Positions 34,560 through 44,237 of a stretch of 64,000 bases of DNA are shown here, piece after piece. How positions within the stretch are numbered: position 1 is the stretch's first letter; each line of letters opens with the position of its first letter. Source of the stretch: Bin95 sp965220855. GTDB taxonomy: Bacteria; Pseudomonadota; Alphaproteobacteria; Bin95. The notes under the pieces were generated by a model. That model was not told where the DNA came from, did not search any database, and saw nothing but the letters and a program-made list of their open reading frames with translations. The stretch covers positions 2,604,001-2,668,000 of the forward strand of contig CBDCQY010000001.1 in NCBI GenBank assembly GCA_965220855.1, written 5' to 3'. The position numbers and the translations under genes are program-made.

Positions 34560-35723
34560 CGCGGCGATGCGCTCGGGGCTGTAGCCGAGGTCCGCGAGCA
34601 GATCGTCGGTGTCCGCGCCCATGGCCGGGGCGGGCCGGGCGGGCGGCGGGGCGTCCGGCGCGCGGATCGCAGGGCCGGTCGAGCCGACGGAGAGGCCCGA
34701 GGGATGCGCCGTCCACAGATGGCGCGCGGCCGCGAAGGGGTCGTCCAGCGCAGCGACGATGTCATGCACCGGCGCCACCGGCACATGGCCCTGCAGCAGC
34801 TCCAGCCAGGCGGCCGTGCTGCGGGCCTGGAACGCCTCGTCGAGCAGCTCCGTCACCAGCTCGCGATGGGCGAGCCGGGCGGCGAAGTCGCAGAGGCGCG
34901 GGTCGGTCTTCCATTCCGGCCGGCCGAGCCGGTCGGCGAGCGCGCCCCAGAACTTCTCCTTGTTGCACATGACGAACAGCCAGCCGTCGCCGGTGCGGTA
35001 GAGCTGCGAGGGCGTGAGGTTGGGATGCGAGGAGCGCGGCTCGCGCCCCTGGGCGACGCCGGCGCTCAGATACCAGCAGGCGACATAGGCGAGATTGGCC
35101 ATGGCTGCGTCGTAGAGCGAGACATCGAGATCGCGCCCGACGCCGGTGGCCCGCGCCGCCAGGATGCCGGAGGTCATGGCGAGCGCCGCCTGGACGCCGG
35201 TCGAGAGATCGACGATCGAGAGGCCCATGCGCGAGGGCGGCGCGTCGGGCTCGCCGGTCACCGACAGATAGCCCGCCTCCGCCTGCATCAGATAGTCGTA
35301 GCCGGGCCAGGCGGCGCGCGGCCCCTCGCGCCCGTAGCCGGTGAGATGCACGCAGACGATGGCCGGATTGGCGGCCTTCAGCGCCGCATAAGTCAGCCCG
35401 AGGCGGGCCGGCTGGTCGCCGCGCAGATTGTGCAGCAGGCCGTCGGCGGTGCGAACGAGATCGCGCAGCAGCTGCTGGCCGGCCTCCTGCTTCAGGTCGA
35501 GCGCGATGGAGCGCTTGTTGCGGTTGAAGGCCTGGAAGAACAGGCTGTCGCCCTCGGGCAGCGGGTCTTGCGGATGGCGCACGAAGCGCCCGACATCGCC
35601 GCCCTCGGCGATATTCTCCACCTTGACGATCTCGGCCCCGAGATCGGCGAGCTGGAGCGTGGCGAACGGCCCCGCCCCATATTGCTCGACCGCGACGATC
35701 CGCACTCCCGCAAGCGGCAGCAT
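34536..35723 (-). CDS. Class III CoA-transferase (CaiB/BaiF family), second copy
   Basis: The 395-residue product has MLPLAGVRIVAVEQYGAGPF, GAEIVKVENIAEGGDVGR, NRNKRSIALDLKQE, YDYLMQAEAGYLSVTGEP and the DVSLYDAAMANLAYVA segment of the family. It transfers CoA between acids. It is divergent from the luciferase-like oxidoreductase (148-base gap) and is not a close copy of the one at 12885. Substrate unknown. The ATG at 35723 follows a GGGGAGGGGG site. Confidence 0.92.
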   Translation of the reverse strand: MLPLAGVRIVAVEQYGAGPFATLQLADLGAEIVKVENIAEGGDVGRFVRHPQDPLPEGDSLFFQAFNRNKRSIALDLKQEAGQQLLRDLVRTADGLLHNLRGDQPARLGLTYAALKAANPAIVCVHLTGYGREGPRAAWPGYDYLMQAEAGYLSVTGEPDAPPSRMGLSIVDLSTGVQAALAMTSGILAARATGVGRDLDVSLYDAAMANLAYVACWYLSAGVAQGREPRSSHPNLTPSQLYRTGDGWLFVMCNKEKFWGALADRLGRPEWKTDPRLCDFAARLAHRELVTELLDEAFQARSTAAWLELLQGHVPVAPVHDIVAALDDPFAAARHLWTAHPSGLSVGSTGPAIRAPDAPPPARPAPAMGADTDDLLADLGYSPERIAALRAAKAI

Positions 35724-35871
35724 CCGCCCCCTCCCCGCTTCTCCGGCGCCGGCGCGCGCCGGGCCTTCCATGTCGGCCCGCCGCCGCCCGAGGTCAAGGC
35801 CGTCTCTTGCGGCCGGGGCCGCAAAGAGGGACAACCGGGTCCGACCGCATCTTCCAGGAGACCGCGCCGCC

Positions 35872-36807
35872 ATGACAGCGCCCAAGCTCGGCTATCTGCT
35901 GCCCACCCGCGAACGCATCATGACCGGCCAGCCGGAGACCGGGCCGCTGCTGGCGCTGGCCGACCGGGCCGAGGCGCTCGGCTACGACTCGGTCTGGATC
36001 GGCGACAGCCTGCTCGCCCGGCCCCGGCACGACCCGCTGACGCTGATGGCGGCCGTGGCCGCGCGCACCCGGCTGACGGTCGGCACGGCCGTGCTGCTGC
36101 CGGCGCTGCGCAATCCGGTGGTGCTGGCGCATCAGGTCGCCACGCTCGACCGGATCGCCGAGGGGCGGCTGATCCTCGGCTATGGCATCGCCGGCGATGT
36201 GCCCAACATCCGCGCCGAATTCGCGGCCGCCGGCGCGCCGTTCGAGAAGCGCGTCGGGCGGATGATGGAGGGGCTGCGGCTCTGCCGCGCGCTCTGGTCG
36301 GGCGAGCCGGTGGACTGGGACGGGCGCTGGACCGTGCGCGAGGGCGTGCTGGGGCCGACGCCGCACAGTCCGGGCGGCCCGCCGATCTGGCTGGGCACGG
36401 GCGCGCCGGCGGGACTGCGGCGCGCCGCGCGTCATTTCGACGGCTGGTTCCCGACCGGCCCGGACGCGGAGGGCTGGAGCGAGCGCTGGCGGGAGGTGCA
36501 GGCCGAGGCCGCCGCCGCCGGACGCCCGGCGGGCGCGGTGACCGGGGCGGTCTATCTGACGCTCGCGCTGGACGAGGACGCCGACGCCGGCAATGCGCGC
36601 ATCGACGCCTATCTGGAGAGCTATTACGGCGCGCCGGCGGCCGTCATCCGCCGCCGCCAGACGGCCTTCGCCGGCCCGGCCGGGGCCGCGGCCGCCTGGA
36701 TCCGGGGCTATGCGGAGCGGGGCGCGAGCCACATCGTGCTGCGCTTCGTCGGCGAGCATGAGCGCATGCTGGAGGCCGTCGCGGGCGTGCGCGAGCAGCT
36801 CGGTTGA
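35872..36807 (+). CDS. Luciferase-like (LLM class) flavin-dependent oxidoreductase
   Basis: The 311-residue TIM-barrel product has MTAPKLGYLLPTRERIM, ALGYDSVWIGDSLLARPR, TAVLLPALRNPVVLAHQVATLD and the conserved LGYGIAGDVPNIRAEF and PPIWLGTGAPAGL. Members use FMN or F420 as cofactor in oxidation of varied substrates. FMN versus F420 and the substrate cannot be told from sequence. It starts after a CAGGAG site and is alone in its unit. Confidence 0.87.
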   Translation: MTAPKLGYLLPTRERIMTGQPETGPLLALADRAEALGYDSVWIGDSLLARPRHDPLTLMAAVAARTRLTVGTAVLLPALRNPVVLAHQVATLDRIAEGRLILGYGIAGDVPNIRAEFAAAGAPFEKRVGRMMEGLRLCRALWSGEPVDWDGRWTVREGVLGPTPHSPGGPPIWLGTGAPAGLRRAARHFDGWFPTGPDAEGWSERWREVQAEAAAAGRPAGAVTGAVYLTLALDEDADAGNARIDAYLESYYGAPAAVIRRRQTAFAGPAGAAAAWIRGYAERGASHIVLRFVGEHERMLEAVAGVREQLG

Positions 36808-36813
36808 CGCGCC

Positions 36814-37143
36814 TCAGCGCACCGGTCGCAGGCGGCGGTCGAACACGCTCAGCACATCGCGGATATTGGCGCTGCGTTTCAGCAGGCGCGGGCCCTCGCT
36901 GACCGAATATTCCGCCACGGCCCGGCGGCGGGTCTTGGCGACCCGGTAGAGTGGCGCCTCGGCGGCGTGGCGGAAGATCGAAAACACCGCCTGGCCGCCC
37001 TGGAAATCGATCGCATAGTCGCGCCAGTCTCCCGCTGACACGCGCCGGCTATAGACATTCATCAGGTGGCGAAGCTCGATCCTGTCGAAAACGACCCGCT
37101 TCGCCGGGCGGCGTTGGCACTCCAGCGCGACAACCTCTCCCAT
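36814..37143 (-). CDS. DUF2794 domain protein
   Basis: The 109-residue product matches the alphaproteobacterial DUF2794 family: FDRIELRHLMNVYSRRVSAG, WRDYAIDFQGGQAVFSIFR and YRVAKTRRRAVAEY. The family has no proven role; members are small, cytoplasmic and basic. The start is MGEVVALECQ (37143); the frame upstream is open but is a shadow. It is convergent with the luciferase-like gene and divergent from the YfgM-like gene. Confidence 0.85.
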   Translation of the reverse strand: MGEVVALECQRRPAKRVVFDRIELRHLMNVYSRRVSAGDWRDYAIDFQGGQAVFSIFRHAAEAPLYRVAKTRRRAVAEYSVSEGPRLLKRSANIRDVLSVFDRRLRPVR

Positions 37144-37313
37144 CGTTCCGCTTTCCCTCCTGGCGCATGGGCGAACTCCGCCATGGTGCCGCGAAAGGCG
37201 GCGCGCCGTCCAGCGCCGATTATGACATCTCGGCGAATGCGGGGCGCGCGGGGCGGCATTTGCGCCCCGGCGCGCCGGCGGGTATATGGCGGCGGCGAGG
37301 CTGGAGAGGCTGA

Positions 37314-37952
37314 ATGGCCGATATTTTTCGCGAGGTCGATGAGGAAGTCCGGGCGGAACGCGCGCGGGCGCTCTGGCGGAAATACGGCGTGTTCGCGATC
37401 GCCGCGGCCGTGGCCGTCGTGCTGGCCGTCGGCGGCTTCCAGCTCTGGCGGCATATGGAGGCCGAGGCCGCCGCCGAGGCGAGCGCGCAGCTCGAGGCCG
37501 CCGCCCGGCTGGGCGACGAGGACAAGACGGCGGAGGCGGCGGAAGCCTTCGCCGCGCTGGCCGGCAGGGGCGACGGCGCCGGCCTGCTGGCGCGGTTCGG
37601 GGAGGCGGCCGAGCGGCTGCGCGTCGGCGACCGCGAGACGGCGCTGGAGCGCTACCGGGCGCTCGCCGCAGACGAGAGCCTGTCGCCCGTCTATCGCGAC
37701 CTGGCGCGCCTCTTTCAGGGCATGGCGGAGCTGGATGCGGGCCGGCCGGCGGAAGCCATCGCGCTGCTGGACGGGATGACGGGCGCGCTCGGCCACTCCG
37801 CTGCGGAGATCGTCGCAACGGCGCGGGCGGCGTCGGGCGAGTCGGCGGCCGCGATCGCCGGCTTCCGGGCGCTCGCCGACGACGACGCGGCCCCGGACGG
37901 CGTCCGCCGCCGGGCGCGCGAGATGCTGGCGGCCCTGGGAGAGACACCATGA
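37314..37952 (+). CDS. YfgM-like membrane-anchored TPR protein
   Basis: The 212-residue product has a cytoplasmic N-terminus (MADIFREVDEEVRAERARAL), one membrane helix (about residues 25-45, VFAIAAAVAVVLAVGGFQLW) and a periplasmic alpha-helical TPR-like repeat region to the end. This is the TPR_21 (YfgM) arrangement, known in E. coli to join the Sec translocon to periplasmic chaperones. It is followed by bamB with ATGA overlap and then der, the yfgM-bamB-der order known from proteobacteria. Confidence 0.88.
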   Translation: MADIFREVDEEVRAERARALWRKYGVFAIAAAVAVVLAVGGFQLWRHMEAEAAAEASAQLEAAARLGDEDKTAEAAEAFAALAGRGDGAGLLARFGEAAERLRVGDRETALERYRALAADESLSPVYRDLARLFQGMAELDAGRPAEAIALLDGMTGALGHSAAEIVATARAASGESAAAIAGFRALADDDAAPDGVRRRAREMLAALGETP

Positions 37953-39271
37953 GACGCACCCTGCTGCCGATCGCCGCCGGCGCGCTGGCGCTGGCCGGCT
38001 GCGGCTCCGACGGCTGGTTCGGCGCTTCCGAGGACCCCCCGCTGCCGGGCGAGCGCACCGCGCTGCTGGGCCTCGAACGCGCCTTGCAGAGCGACCCCGA
38101 GGCCGCCGCCCGGCCGCTGGCCCTGCCGGAGGCGATCATCAATGCGGACTGGCCGCAGGCGGCGGGCGCCGTGCCCTCGCATGCCGTCGGACATCTCGCG
38201 CTCGGCGAGACCGTGGCGGCCGTCTGGTCGCGGGCCGTCGGCGCCGGCTCCTCGCCCGGCCGCAAGCTGCTGACCCCGCCGATCGTGGCCGACGGGCGGG
38301 TCTATGCCATGGACGCCGACGGCGCCGTCGGCGCCTTCGCGCTGGAGGACGGCGCGCCGCTCTGGACCGCCCGGACCCGCCCGAAGGCGGAGGGCGACGG
38401 GTTCGGCGGCGGGCTCGCCTTCGCCGGCGGGCGCGTGTTCGCCGCCACCGGCAATGCCGAGGCGCTGGCGCTCGACGCGGCGTCGGGCGAGATCGTCTGG
38501 CGCCGGCCGCTCTCCGCCCCGGCGCGCGGCGCGCCGACGGCGACCGGGGGGCGGCTCTATGTCACCACGCTCGACAATGCGACCCATGCCTTCGAGCTGG
38601 GCGACGGCAAGCCGCTCTGGAGCCATGAATCGCTGGCGGAGCAGACCGCCCTGCTCGGCTCCGCAAGCCCGGCCGTGGCGCAGGGCGCGGCGGTCGTGGC
38701 CTATTCCTCCGGCGAGGTCGTGGCGCTCAAGATCGAGAACGGGCGCGAGCTGTGGACCGACAATCTGACCGCCGCGCGGCGCGGCGACATCATCACCGCG
38801 CTGGCGGACATCCCCGCCTCGCCGGTCATCCATGAGGGCCTGCTCTACACGCTCAACAATTCCGGGCGCGCCGGGGCCATCGACATGCGCAGCGGCCGCC
38901 GCGTCTGGAACCGGGATTTCGGCGGGCTGCACATGCCCTGGCTCGCCGGCGGCCATCTGTTCGTCGCCACCGACCGGTCGGAAGCCGTGGCCGTCGAGGC
39001 CGAGACCGGGGCCATTCGCTGGGTGGCGCCGCTGCCGCGCTTCGAGGACGAGGAAGACCGCGCGGGCCGGATCGACTGGGCCGGCCCGGTGCTGGCCGGC
39101 GGGCGGCTGATCCTCGCCGGAACGCACGGGCGGCTGCGGTTCCTCGACCCGGCGGACGGCGCCATGCTCGCCGAGCTGGAGGTCGGCCGGCGCCACCGGC
39201 TGCCGCCGGTCGTCGCGGCGGGAACGCTGCTGCTGCTCGACGATGACGGCGTGCTGACCGCCTATCGCTGA
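37949..39271 (+). CDS. bamB: Outer membrane assembly lipoprotein BamB
   Basis: The 440-residue product has a lipoprotein signal (LPIAAGALALAGCGSDGWFG, with the lipobox Cys at residue 17) and a PQQ-type eight-bladed beta-propeller (blade motifs such as VYAMDADGAVGAFALEDG, RLYVTTLDNATHAFELGDG and RVWNRDFGGLHMPWLAGG). BamB belongs to the BAM complex that folds outer membrane proteins. It lies between the YfgM-like gene and der, which is the conserved order. Confidence 0.93.
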   Translation: MRRTLLPIAAGALALAGCGSDGWFGASEDPPLPGERTALLGLERALQSDPEAAARPLALPEAIINADWPQAAGAVPSHAVGHLALGETVAAVWSRAVGAGSSPGRKLLTPPIVADGRVYAMDADGAVGAFALEDGAPLWTARTRPKAEGDGFGGGLAFAGGRVFAATGNAEALALDAASGEIVWRRPLSAPARGAPTATGGRLYVTTLDNATHAFELGDGKPLWSHESLAEQTALLGSASPAVAQGAAVVAYSSGEVVALKIENGRELWTDNLTAARRGDIITALADIPASPVIHEGLLYTLNNSGRAGAIDMRSGRRVWNRDFGGLHMPWLAGGHLFVATDRSEAVAVEAETGAIRWVAPLPRFEDEEDRAGRIDWAGPVLAGGRLILAGTHGRLRFLDPADGAMLAELEVGRRHRLPPVVAAGTLLLLDDDGVLTAYR

Positions 39272-39280
39272 AGGTCGGCC

Positions 39281-40639
39281 ATGGCGGGCGCGATCATCGC
39301 CATCGTCGGGCGTCCCAATGTCGGCAAATCGACGCTGTTCAACCGGCTGGTGGGCCGGCGCAGCGCCATCGTGGACGACCGGCCGGGCGTCACCCGCGAC
39401 CGCCGCGAGGGGCTGGCCTCGCTCGGCGGGGCGGAATTCACCGTCGTCGATACGGCCGGGCTGGAGGATGCGCCCGCGGACGCGCTGCAGTCCGGCATGC
39501 GCCGGCAGACCGAAGCCGCGCTGGCGGGCGCCGACGCCGCGCTCTTCCTGATCGACGCGCGGGCGGGCGTGACCGCGCTCGACCGCCATTTCGCCGCTTG
39601 GCTGCGCCGCCAGCGCGTGCCGCTGGTGCCGGTCGCCAACAAGGCGGAGGCCGGGCGCGGGATGCAGGGCGCGCTGGAGGCCTGGGAGCTCGGCCTCGGC
39701 GCGCCGGTCGCGCTCTCGGCCGAGCATGGCGAGGGCCTGGCCGACCTCTACGATGCGCTCGCGCCCTGGATCGCGGACCCCGACGAGCAGGAGACGGCGG
39801 CGGAGGACGCGACCGAAGACGGACCGCTGCAGCTCGCCATCGTCGGGCGGCCGAATGTCGGCAAATCGACGCTGGCGAACCGGCTGATCGGCGAGGAGCG
39901 GCTGCTGACCGGGCCCGAACCCGGCGTCACCCGCGACGCCATCGCCGTCGAGTGGCGCTGGCGCGACCGGCCGGTGCGGCTGGTCGATACCGCCGGTCTG
40001 CGCCGGCGCGGCCGGCTCCGGGACCGGATCGAGCGGCTGTCGGCGGCGGACACGACCCGCGCGATCCGTTTCGCCGAAGTCGCGCTGCTGCTGCTGGACG
40101 CCACCGAGGGCCTGGAGCGCCAGGACCTGGCCATCGCCGCGGAGGTCGTCGAGGAGGGCCGGGCGCTGGTGGTCGCCGCCAACAAGTGGGATCTGGTCGC
40201 CGACGCCGGCGAGCGGCGCCGGGCGATCCGCGACCGCCTGGAGATCTCCCTGCCGCAGGTGCGCGGCGCGCCGCTGGTGGCGGTGTCGGCGGCGACCGGC
40301 CGCAATCTCGACCGCCTGATGCAGGCCGCCTTCCAGGCGCGCGAGGTGTGGAGCCGGCGCATCCCGACGGGCGAACTCAACCGCTGGCTGGAAGCGGCGG
40401 TCGAGTCGCACCCGCCGCCGATCGTCAACGGCCAGCGGCTCAAGCTGCGCTACGCCGCCCAGGTCAAGCGCCGGCCGCCCACGGTGGCGCTGTTCGCCTC
40501 CCGGCCGGCCGCGCTGCCCGAATCCTATCTACGCTATCTGGCCAACGGGCTCCGGCGCGATTTCGACCTGCCCGGCGTGCCGATCCGCATCCTGCCGCGC
40601 GGCGGCGCAAACCCTTACGCCGGAGAGGCCCGGCGGTGA
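39281..40639 (+). CDS. der: GTPase Der (ribosome assembly)
   Basis: The 452-residue product has two G domains, each with GRPNVGKST (about residues 8-16 and 190-198), with DTAGL switch motifs, NKAE and NKWD guanine-binding motifs, and a C-terminal KH-like domain (SHPPPIVNGQRLKLRYAAQV). Der helps 50S subunit assembly. It lies ten bases after bamB in the same transcription unit. Confidence 0.97.
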   Translation: MAGAIIAIVGRPNVGKSTLFNRLVGRRSAIVDDRPGVTRDRREGLASLGGAEFTVVDTAGLEDAPADALQSGMRRQTEAALAGADAALFLIDARAGVTALDRHFAAWLRRQRVPLVPVANKAEAGRGMQGALEAWELGLGAPVALSAEHGEGLADLYDALAPWIADPDEQETAAEDATEDGPLQLAIVGRPNVGKSTLANRLIGEERLLTGPEPGVTRDAIAVEWRWRDRPVRLVDTAGLRRRGRLRDRIERLSAADTTRAIRFAEVALLLLDATEGLERQDLAIAAEVVEEGRALVVAANKWDLVADAGERRRAIRDRLEISLPQVRGAPLVAVSAATGRNLDRLMQAAFQAREVWSRRIPTGELNRWLEAAVESHPPPIVNGQRLKLRYAAQVKRRPPTVALFASRPAALPESYLRYLANGLRRDFDLPGVPIRILPRGGANPYAGEARR

Positions 40640-40732
40640 GGCGGCCGCCCGCCGGTTGCGCCCGGCCGGCGCGGCGATAGTCTGGGCGTCCGAACGCGAT
40701 TTTCGACAGTCCGACGACAAGAAAGGTCTGCC

Positions 40733-41617
40733 ATGAGTCTGCCGGTCTGGCGCTCCCTGTTGTTCATCCCGGCGACGGCGGAGCGGTTCATCCAGAAGGG
40801 TCCGGGCGTGGGCGCGGACGGCCTGATCCTCGATCTCGAGGACTCGGTCGCCGCCAGCGCCAAGGCGTCCGCCCGCGAGGCGGCCCCGGAGATCGTCCGC
40901 GGCTTCGCGGCCCGGGGCATCGACACGCTGGTGCGCATCAACCGGCCCTGGCGCCTCGCGGTGCGCGACCTGGAGGCGGTGGCGATCCCGGAGCTGACGG
41001 CGCTGCTCTGCCCGATGGTGGACAGCGCCGAGCATGTGGTTGCGCTGAGCCAGACGGTCGGCGAGCTGGAAGCCGAGCGCGGCATCCCCCAGGGGCAAAT
41101 CCGGCTCTGCCTCGCCGTGGAGACCGCGAAGGGCTATCTCGACATGCGCGCCATCGCCCGCGCCGACCCGCGCGCCATCTCGCTGTCGCTCGGCTCGGAG
41201 GATTTCGGCCTTTCCATGGGCATGATCGCCGACGAGGAGACGCTCTACGGCCCCAAGCAGCAGGTCGTGGCCTGCGCGGCCGAGGCGGGTCTGCTGCCGA
41301 TGGGCTTCGTCGGCTCGATCGCGGAGTTCCGCGACATCGACGCCTTCCGCCGCATCGTGCGGCGCTCGAAGCGGATGGGCCTGGCCGGCGCGGCCTGCAT
41401 CCACCCCAACCAGGTGCGGGTCTGCAACGAGGAGTTCGGCCCAAGCGAGCGGGAGGTGTCCCAGGCGAGGCGCATCGTCGCGGCCTATGACGAGGCGCTG
41501 GCGCGCGGCGAGGGCGCGATCACCGTCGATGGCAAGATGGTGGACGTGCCGGTGGCCGAGCACGCCAAGGGGGTGCTGCGCATCGCCGACGCGCTGGCGG
41601 CGCGACAGGCGGGCTGA
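40733..41617 (+). CDS. HpcH/HpaI-type CoA-ester lyase (CitE-like)
   Basis: The 294-residue TIM-barrel product has LLFIPATAERFIQKGPGVGA, DGLILDLEDSVAASAKASAR, the metal-binding Glu of AVETAKGYLDMRAIAR, LSLGSEDFGLSMG and a C-terminal AACIHPNQVRVCNEEF helix. This is the CitE/malyl-CoA lyase-like family, which splits or makes beta-hydroxyacyl-CoA esters such as malyl-CoA or citramalyl-CoA. The substrate is not known. It precedes the ccm operon; a separate promoter is possible in the 61-base gap. Confidence 0.9.
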   Translation: MSLPVWRSLLFIPATAERFIQKGPGVGADGLILDLEDSVAASAKASAREAAPEIVRGFAARGIDTLVRINRPWRLAVRDLEAVAIPELTALLCPMVDSAEHVVALSQTVGELEAERGIPQGQIRLCLAVETAKGYLDMRAIARADPRAISLSLGSEDFGLSMGMIADEETLYGPKQQVVACAAEAGLLPMGFVGSIAEFRDIDAFRRIVRRSKRMGLAGAACIHPNQVRVCNEEFGPSEREVSQARRIVAAYDEALARGEGAITVDGKMVDVPVAEHAKGVLRIADALAARQAG

Positions 41618-41678
41618 ACGACAGCGGGCGCGTCTGCGCGCTTGACCGGCGGGCGCGCCATGCTATCCAGCCTCCGCA

Positions 41679-41876
41679 ATGGGCGAGTTCGGCGAATTCC
41701 TGCGGATGGGCGGCTATGCGGCCTATGTCTGGCCGGCCTATGGCGCGACGGCGCTGGTGCTGGGCGGGCTGCTGGCGGAAAGCCTGCTGCGGCTGGCCCG
41801 CGCGGAGCGTCGTCTGGCGGCGCTCGAGGCCGCGACCGGCGCTGCGGACGATGGCGACGATGCGCCCGAAGCATAG
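41679..41876 (+). CDS. ccmD: Cytochrome c maturation protein CcmD
   Basis: The 65-residue protein has a short N-terminal segment (MGEFGEFLRMGGYAAYVW), one membrane helix (about 17-35, YGATALVLGGLLAESLL) and a cytoplasmic charged tail. It is at the expected place directly before ccmE. CcmD tethers the haem-loaded CcmE to the CcmABC exporter. The ccmA, ccmB and ccmC genes are not in the window. Its 3' end overlaps the proposed ccmE start. Confidence 0.88.
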   Translation: MGEFGEFLRMGGYAAYVWPAYGATALVLGGLLAESLLRLARAERRLAALEAATGAADDGDDAPEA

Positions 41877-42291
41877 GCGCCTCGGCCTCCTGGCGGTTGC
41901 GCTCGCGCTGCTCGCAGGCGCGGCGGCGCTGGCGCTCAACGCCCTCGACGACACCATGCGCTTCTTCCACTCGCCGAGCGAGGTGGCGGCCGGCGAGGTC
42001 GCGCCCGGCCGCGAGTTCCGCCTGGGCGGCCTGGTGGAGGCCGGCTCGGTCGCTCGCGACGGCGCCAGCATCCGCTTTCGCATCGTGGACGGCCGGGAGG
42101 GGGTGCGGGTCCAGTATGCCGGGCTGCTGCCGGACCTGTTTCGGGAAGGTCAGGGCATCGTCGCGCTCGGCGCGCTCGACGCCGGCGGGGTCTTCCGGGC
42201 GAGCGAGGTGCTCGCCAAGCATGACGAGACCTACATGCCGCCCGAGGCCGCCGAGGCGCTGAAGCGCGCCGAAGGCGCGGGCAAGCCGTGA
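41851..42291 (+). CDS. ccmE: Haem chaperone CcmE
   Basis: The product of 143-146 residues has an N-terminal signal anchor (RRLGLLAVALALLAGAAAL) and a periplasmic OB fold with FRLGGLVEAGSVARDG, VQYAGLLPDLFREGQGIVA and the haem-binding motif VLAKHDETYMPPE (His and Tyr). It carries haem covalently to CcmF/CcmH. Two in-frame ATGs (41851, 41860) both overlap the end of ccmD; the choice is not decided. The next gene overlaps its stop by four bases. Confidence 0.94.
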   Translation: MATMRPKHRRLGLLAVALALLAGAAALALNALDDTMRFFHSPSEVAAGEVAPGREFRLGGLVEAGSVARDGASIRFRIVDGREGVRVQYAGLLPDLFREGQGIVALGALDAGGVFRASEVLAKHDETYMPPEAAEALKRAEGAGKP

Positions 42292-44237
42292 CCGCCGAGG
42301 CCGGCCAGTTCGCGCTCGCGCTGGCGCTCGGCCTCGCGCTGTTGCAGGCGAGCCTGCCGCTCTACGGCGCGGCGCGCGACCGGCCGGGCCTGATGGAGCT
42401 TGCGCGCCACACCGCGCTCGGGCAGTTCCTGCTGGTGGCGTTCGCCTTCGGCGCGCTCGCCCGCGCCTTCATCGCCTCAGACTTCTCGCTCGCGGTGGTG
42501 GAGGCGAACTCGCACTCGCTGAAACCCTTGCTCTACCGGTTCTCCGGCACATGGGGCAATCACGAGGGCTCGCTCCTGCTCTGGATGCTGATCCTGACGC
42601 TGTTCGGCGCGGCGGTGGCGGCCTTCGGCGGCGGGCTGCGGGCCGCCTTCCGCGCCCGCGTGCTGGCCGTGCAGGCGATGATCGGCGCGGGCTTCCTGCT
42701 CTTCATCCTGCTGACCTCCAACCCCTTCCAGCGCCTCTGGCCGCCGCCGCTCGACGGCTCCGGGCTGAACCCGCTGCTCCAGGACCCCGGCCTCGCCTTC
42801 CACCCGCCGCTGCTCTATTTCGGCTATGTCGGCCTGTCGGTGGCCTTCTCCTTCGCCGTCGCGGCGCTGCTGGAAGGGCGCGTGGACCGCGCCTGGGCGC
42901 GCTGGGTGCGTCCCTGGACGCTGGCCGCCTGGGCGGGGCTGACGGCCGGTATCGCGCTCGGCAGCTGGTGGGCCTATTACGAGCTCGGCTGGGGCGGCTT
43001 CTGGTTCTGGGACCCGGTGGAGAACGCCTCCTTCATGCCCTGGCTGGCGGCGACCGCCCTGCTGCACTCCGCCATCGCCGCCGAGCGGCGCCAGGCGCTT
43101 CGCGCCTGGACCGTGCTGCTGGCGATCGTCGCCTTCTCGCTCAGCCTGCTGGGCGCCTTCCTGGTGCGCTCCGGCGTGCTGACCTCGGTGCACGCCTTCG
43201 CCACCGACCCCGAGCGCGGCGTCTTCATCCTGCTGCTGCTGGCCGTCGCCACGGGCGGCGCGCTGCTCCTTTACGCCTGGCGGGCGCCGGCGCTCGGCGG
43301 CGGCGCGCCCTTCCGCCCGATCTCGCGCGAGGGCGCGCTACTGCTGAACAATCTGGTGCTGGCTACCGCCTGCGCCACGGTGCTGCTCGGCACGCTCTAC
43401 CCGCTCTTCCTGGACGCGCTCGGCGGCGGCAAGGTCTCGGTCGGCCCGCCCTATTTCGCCGCCACCTTCGTGCCGCTGATGGCCCCGGCGCTCGCGGCGA
43501 TGGCGGTGGGTCCGATGCTGCCCTGGAAGCGCGCCGATCTGGGCGGAGCGCTCGGCCGTCTCTGGCTGGCGGGGCTGGGCGCGGCGCTCGCCGCCGGCGT
43601 CGCGCTCGCCCATGGCGAGGCGCTGGCGGCCTTCGGGCTCGGCGCCGCCGTCTGGATCGGCCTCGGCGCGCTGCTGGACTGGGCGGAGCGCATCCGGCTC
43701 GGGCGCGTCGGCGCGGGCGAGTCCTGGCGGCGCGCCCGCGCCCTGCCGCGCGCGGCCTGGGGCGCCGGCCTTGCGCATCTCGGCGTCGCGCTGCTGGTCG
43801 CCGGCATCACCGCATCGCAATGCTTCCAGTCAGAGCGCATTCTGGCCATGCAGCCCGGCGAGAGGGTCGAGATCGCCGGCCATACGCTGCGCTTCGAGGG
43901 CGTCGAGCGCATCGAGGGGCCGAACTATGTCGCCGAGCGCGCCCGGCTCGCCATCGAGGGCGGAGACCGGGCCCCGCTCCTGCCCGAGCGGCGCTTCTAT
44001 CCGGTCGAGCGCCAGCACACGACCGAGGCGGCCATCCGCACCAGCTGGCTCGCCGACCTCTATGCGGTCATCGGCGAGGAGGACGACCGGGGCCGGCGCA
44101 CGGTGCGGCTCTACCACAACCCGCTCGTGCCCTGGATCTGGATCGGCGCCATCGTCATGGCGCTGGGCGCGCTCCTCTCGCTCAGCGACCGCCGGCTGCG
44201 CCTGGCCGTTCCGGCGCGCCAACCGGCGCCGGCCTGA
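42288..44237 (+). CDS. ccmF: Cytochrome c haem lyase subunit CcmF
   Basis: The 649-residue product has many membrane helices and the family's WWD domain, ALGSWWAYYELGWGGFW followed by FWDPVENASFMPWL, plus SWGNHEGSLLLW-type sequence (GTWGNHEGSLLLWMLIL) near residue 88 and a large periplasmic domain near the end. Together with CcmH and CcmI it joins haem to apocytochrome c in the periplasm. It begins with GTG in ATGA-type overlap with ccmE. Confidence 0.96.
   Translation: MTAEAGQFALALALGLALLQASLPLYGAARDRPGLMELARHTALGQFLLVAFAFGALARAFIASDFSLAVVEANSHSLKPLLYRFSGTWGNHEGSLLLWMLILTLFGAAVAAFGGGLRAAFRARVLAVQAMIGAGFLLFILLTSNPFQRLWPPPLDGSGLNPLLQDPGLAFHPPLLYFGYVGLSVAFSFAVAALLEGRVDRAWARWVRPWTLAAWAGLTAGIALGSWWAYYELGWGGFWFWDPVENASFMPWLAATALLHSAIAAERRQALRAWTVLLAIVAFSLSLLGAFLVRSGVLTSVHAFATDPERGVFILLLLAVATGGALLLYAWRAPALGGGAPFRPISREGALLLNNLVLATACATVLLGTLYPLFLDALGGGKVSVGPPYFAATFVPLMAPALAAMAVGPMLPWKRADLGGALGRLWLAGLGAALAAGVALAHGEALAAFGLGAAVWIGLGALLDWAERIRLGRVGAGESWRRARALPRAAWGAGLAHLGVALLVAGITASQCFQSERILAMQPGERVEIAGHTLRFEGVERIEGPNYVAERARLAIEGGDRAPLLPERRFYPVERQHTTEAAIRTSWLADLYAVIGEEDDRGRRTVRLYHNPLVPWIWIGAIVMALGALLSLSDRRLRLAVPARQPAPA

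Noticed and set aside
40640..40732. Terminator hairpin after der
   Set aside because: GC-rich inverted sequence is present but without a following T run; not distinctive in this genome.
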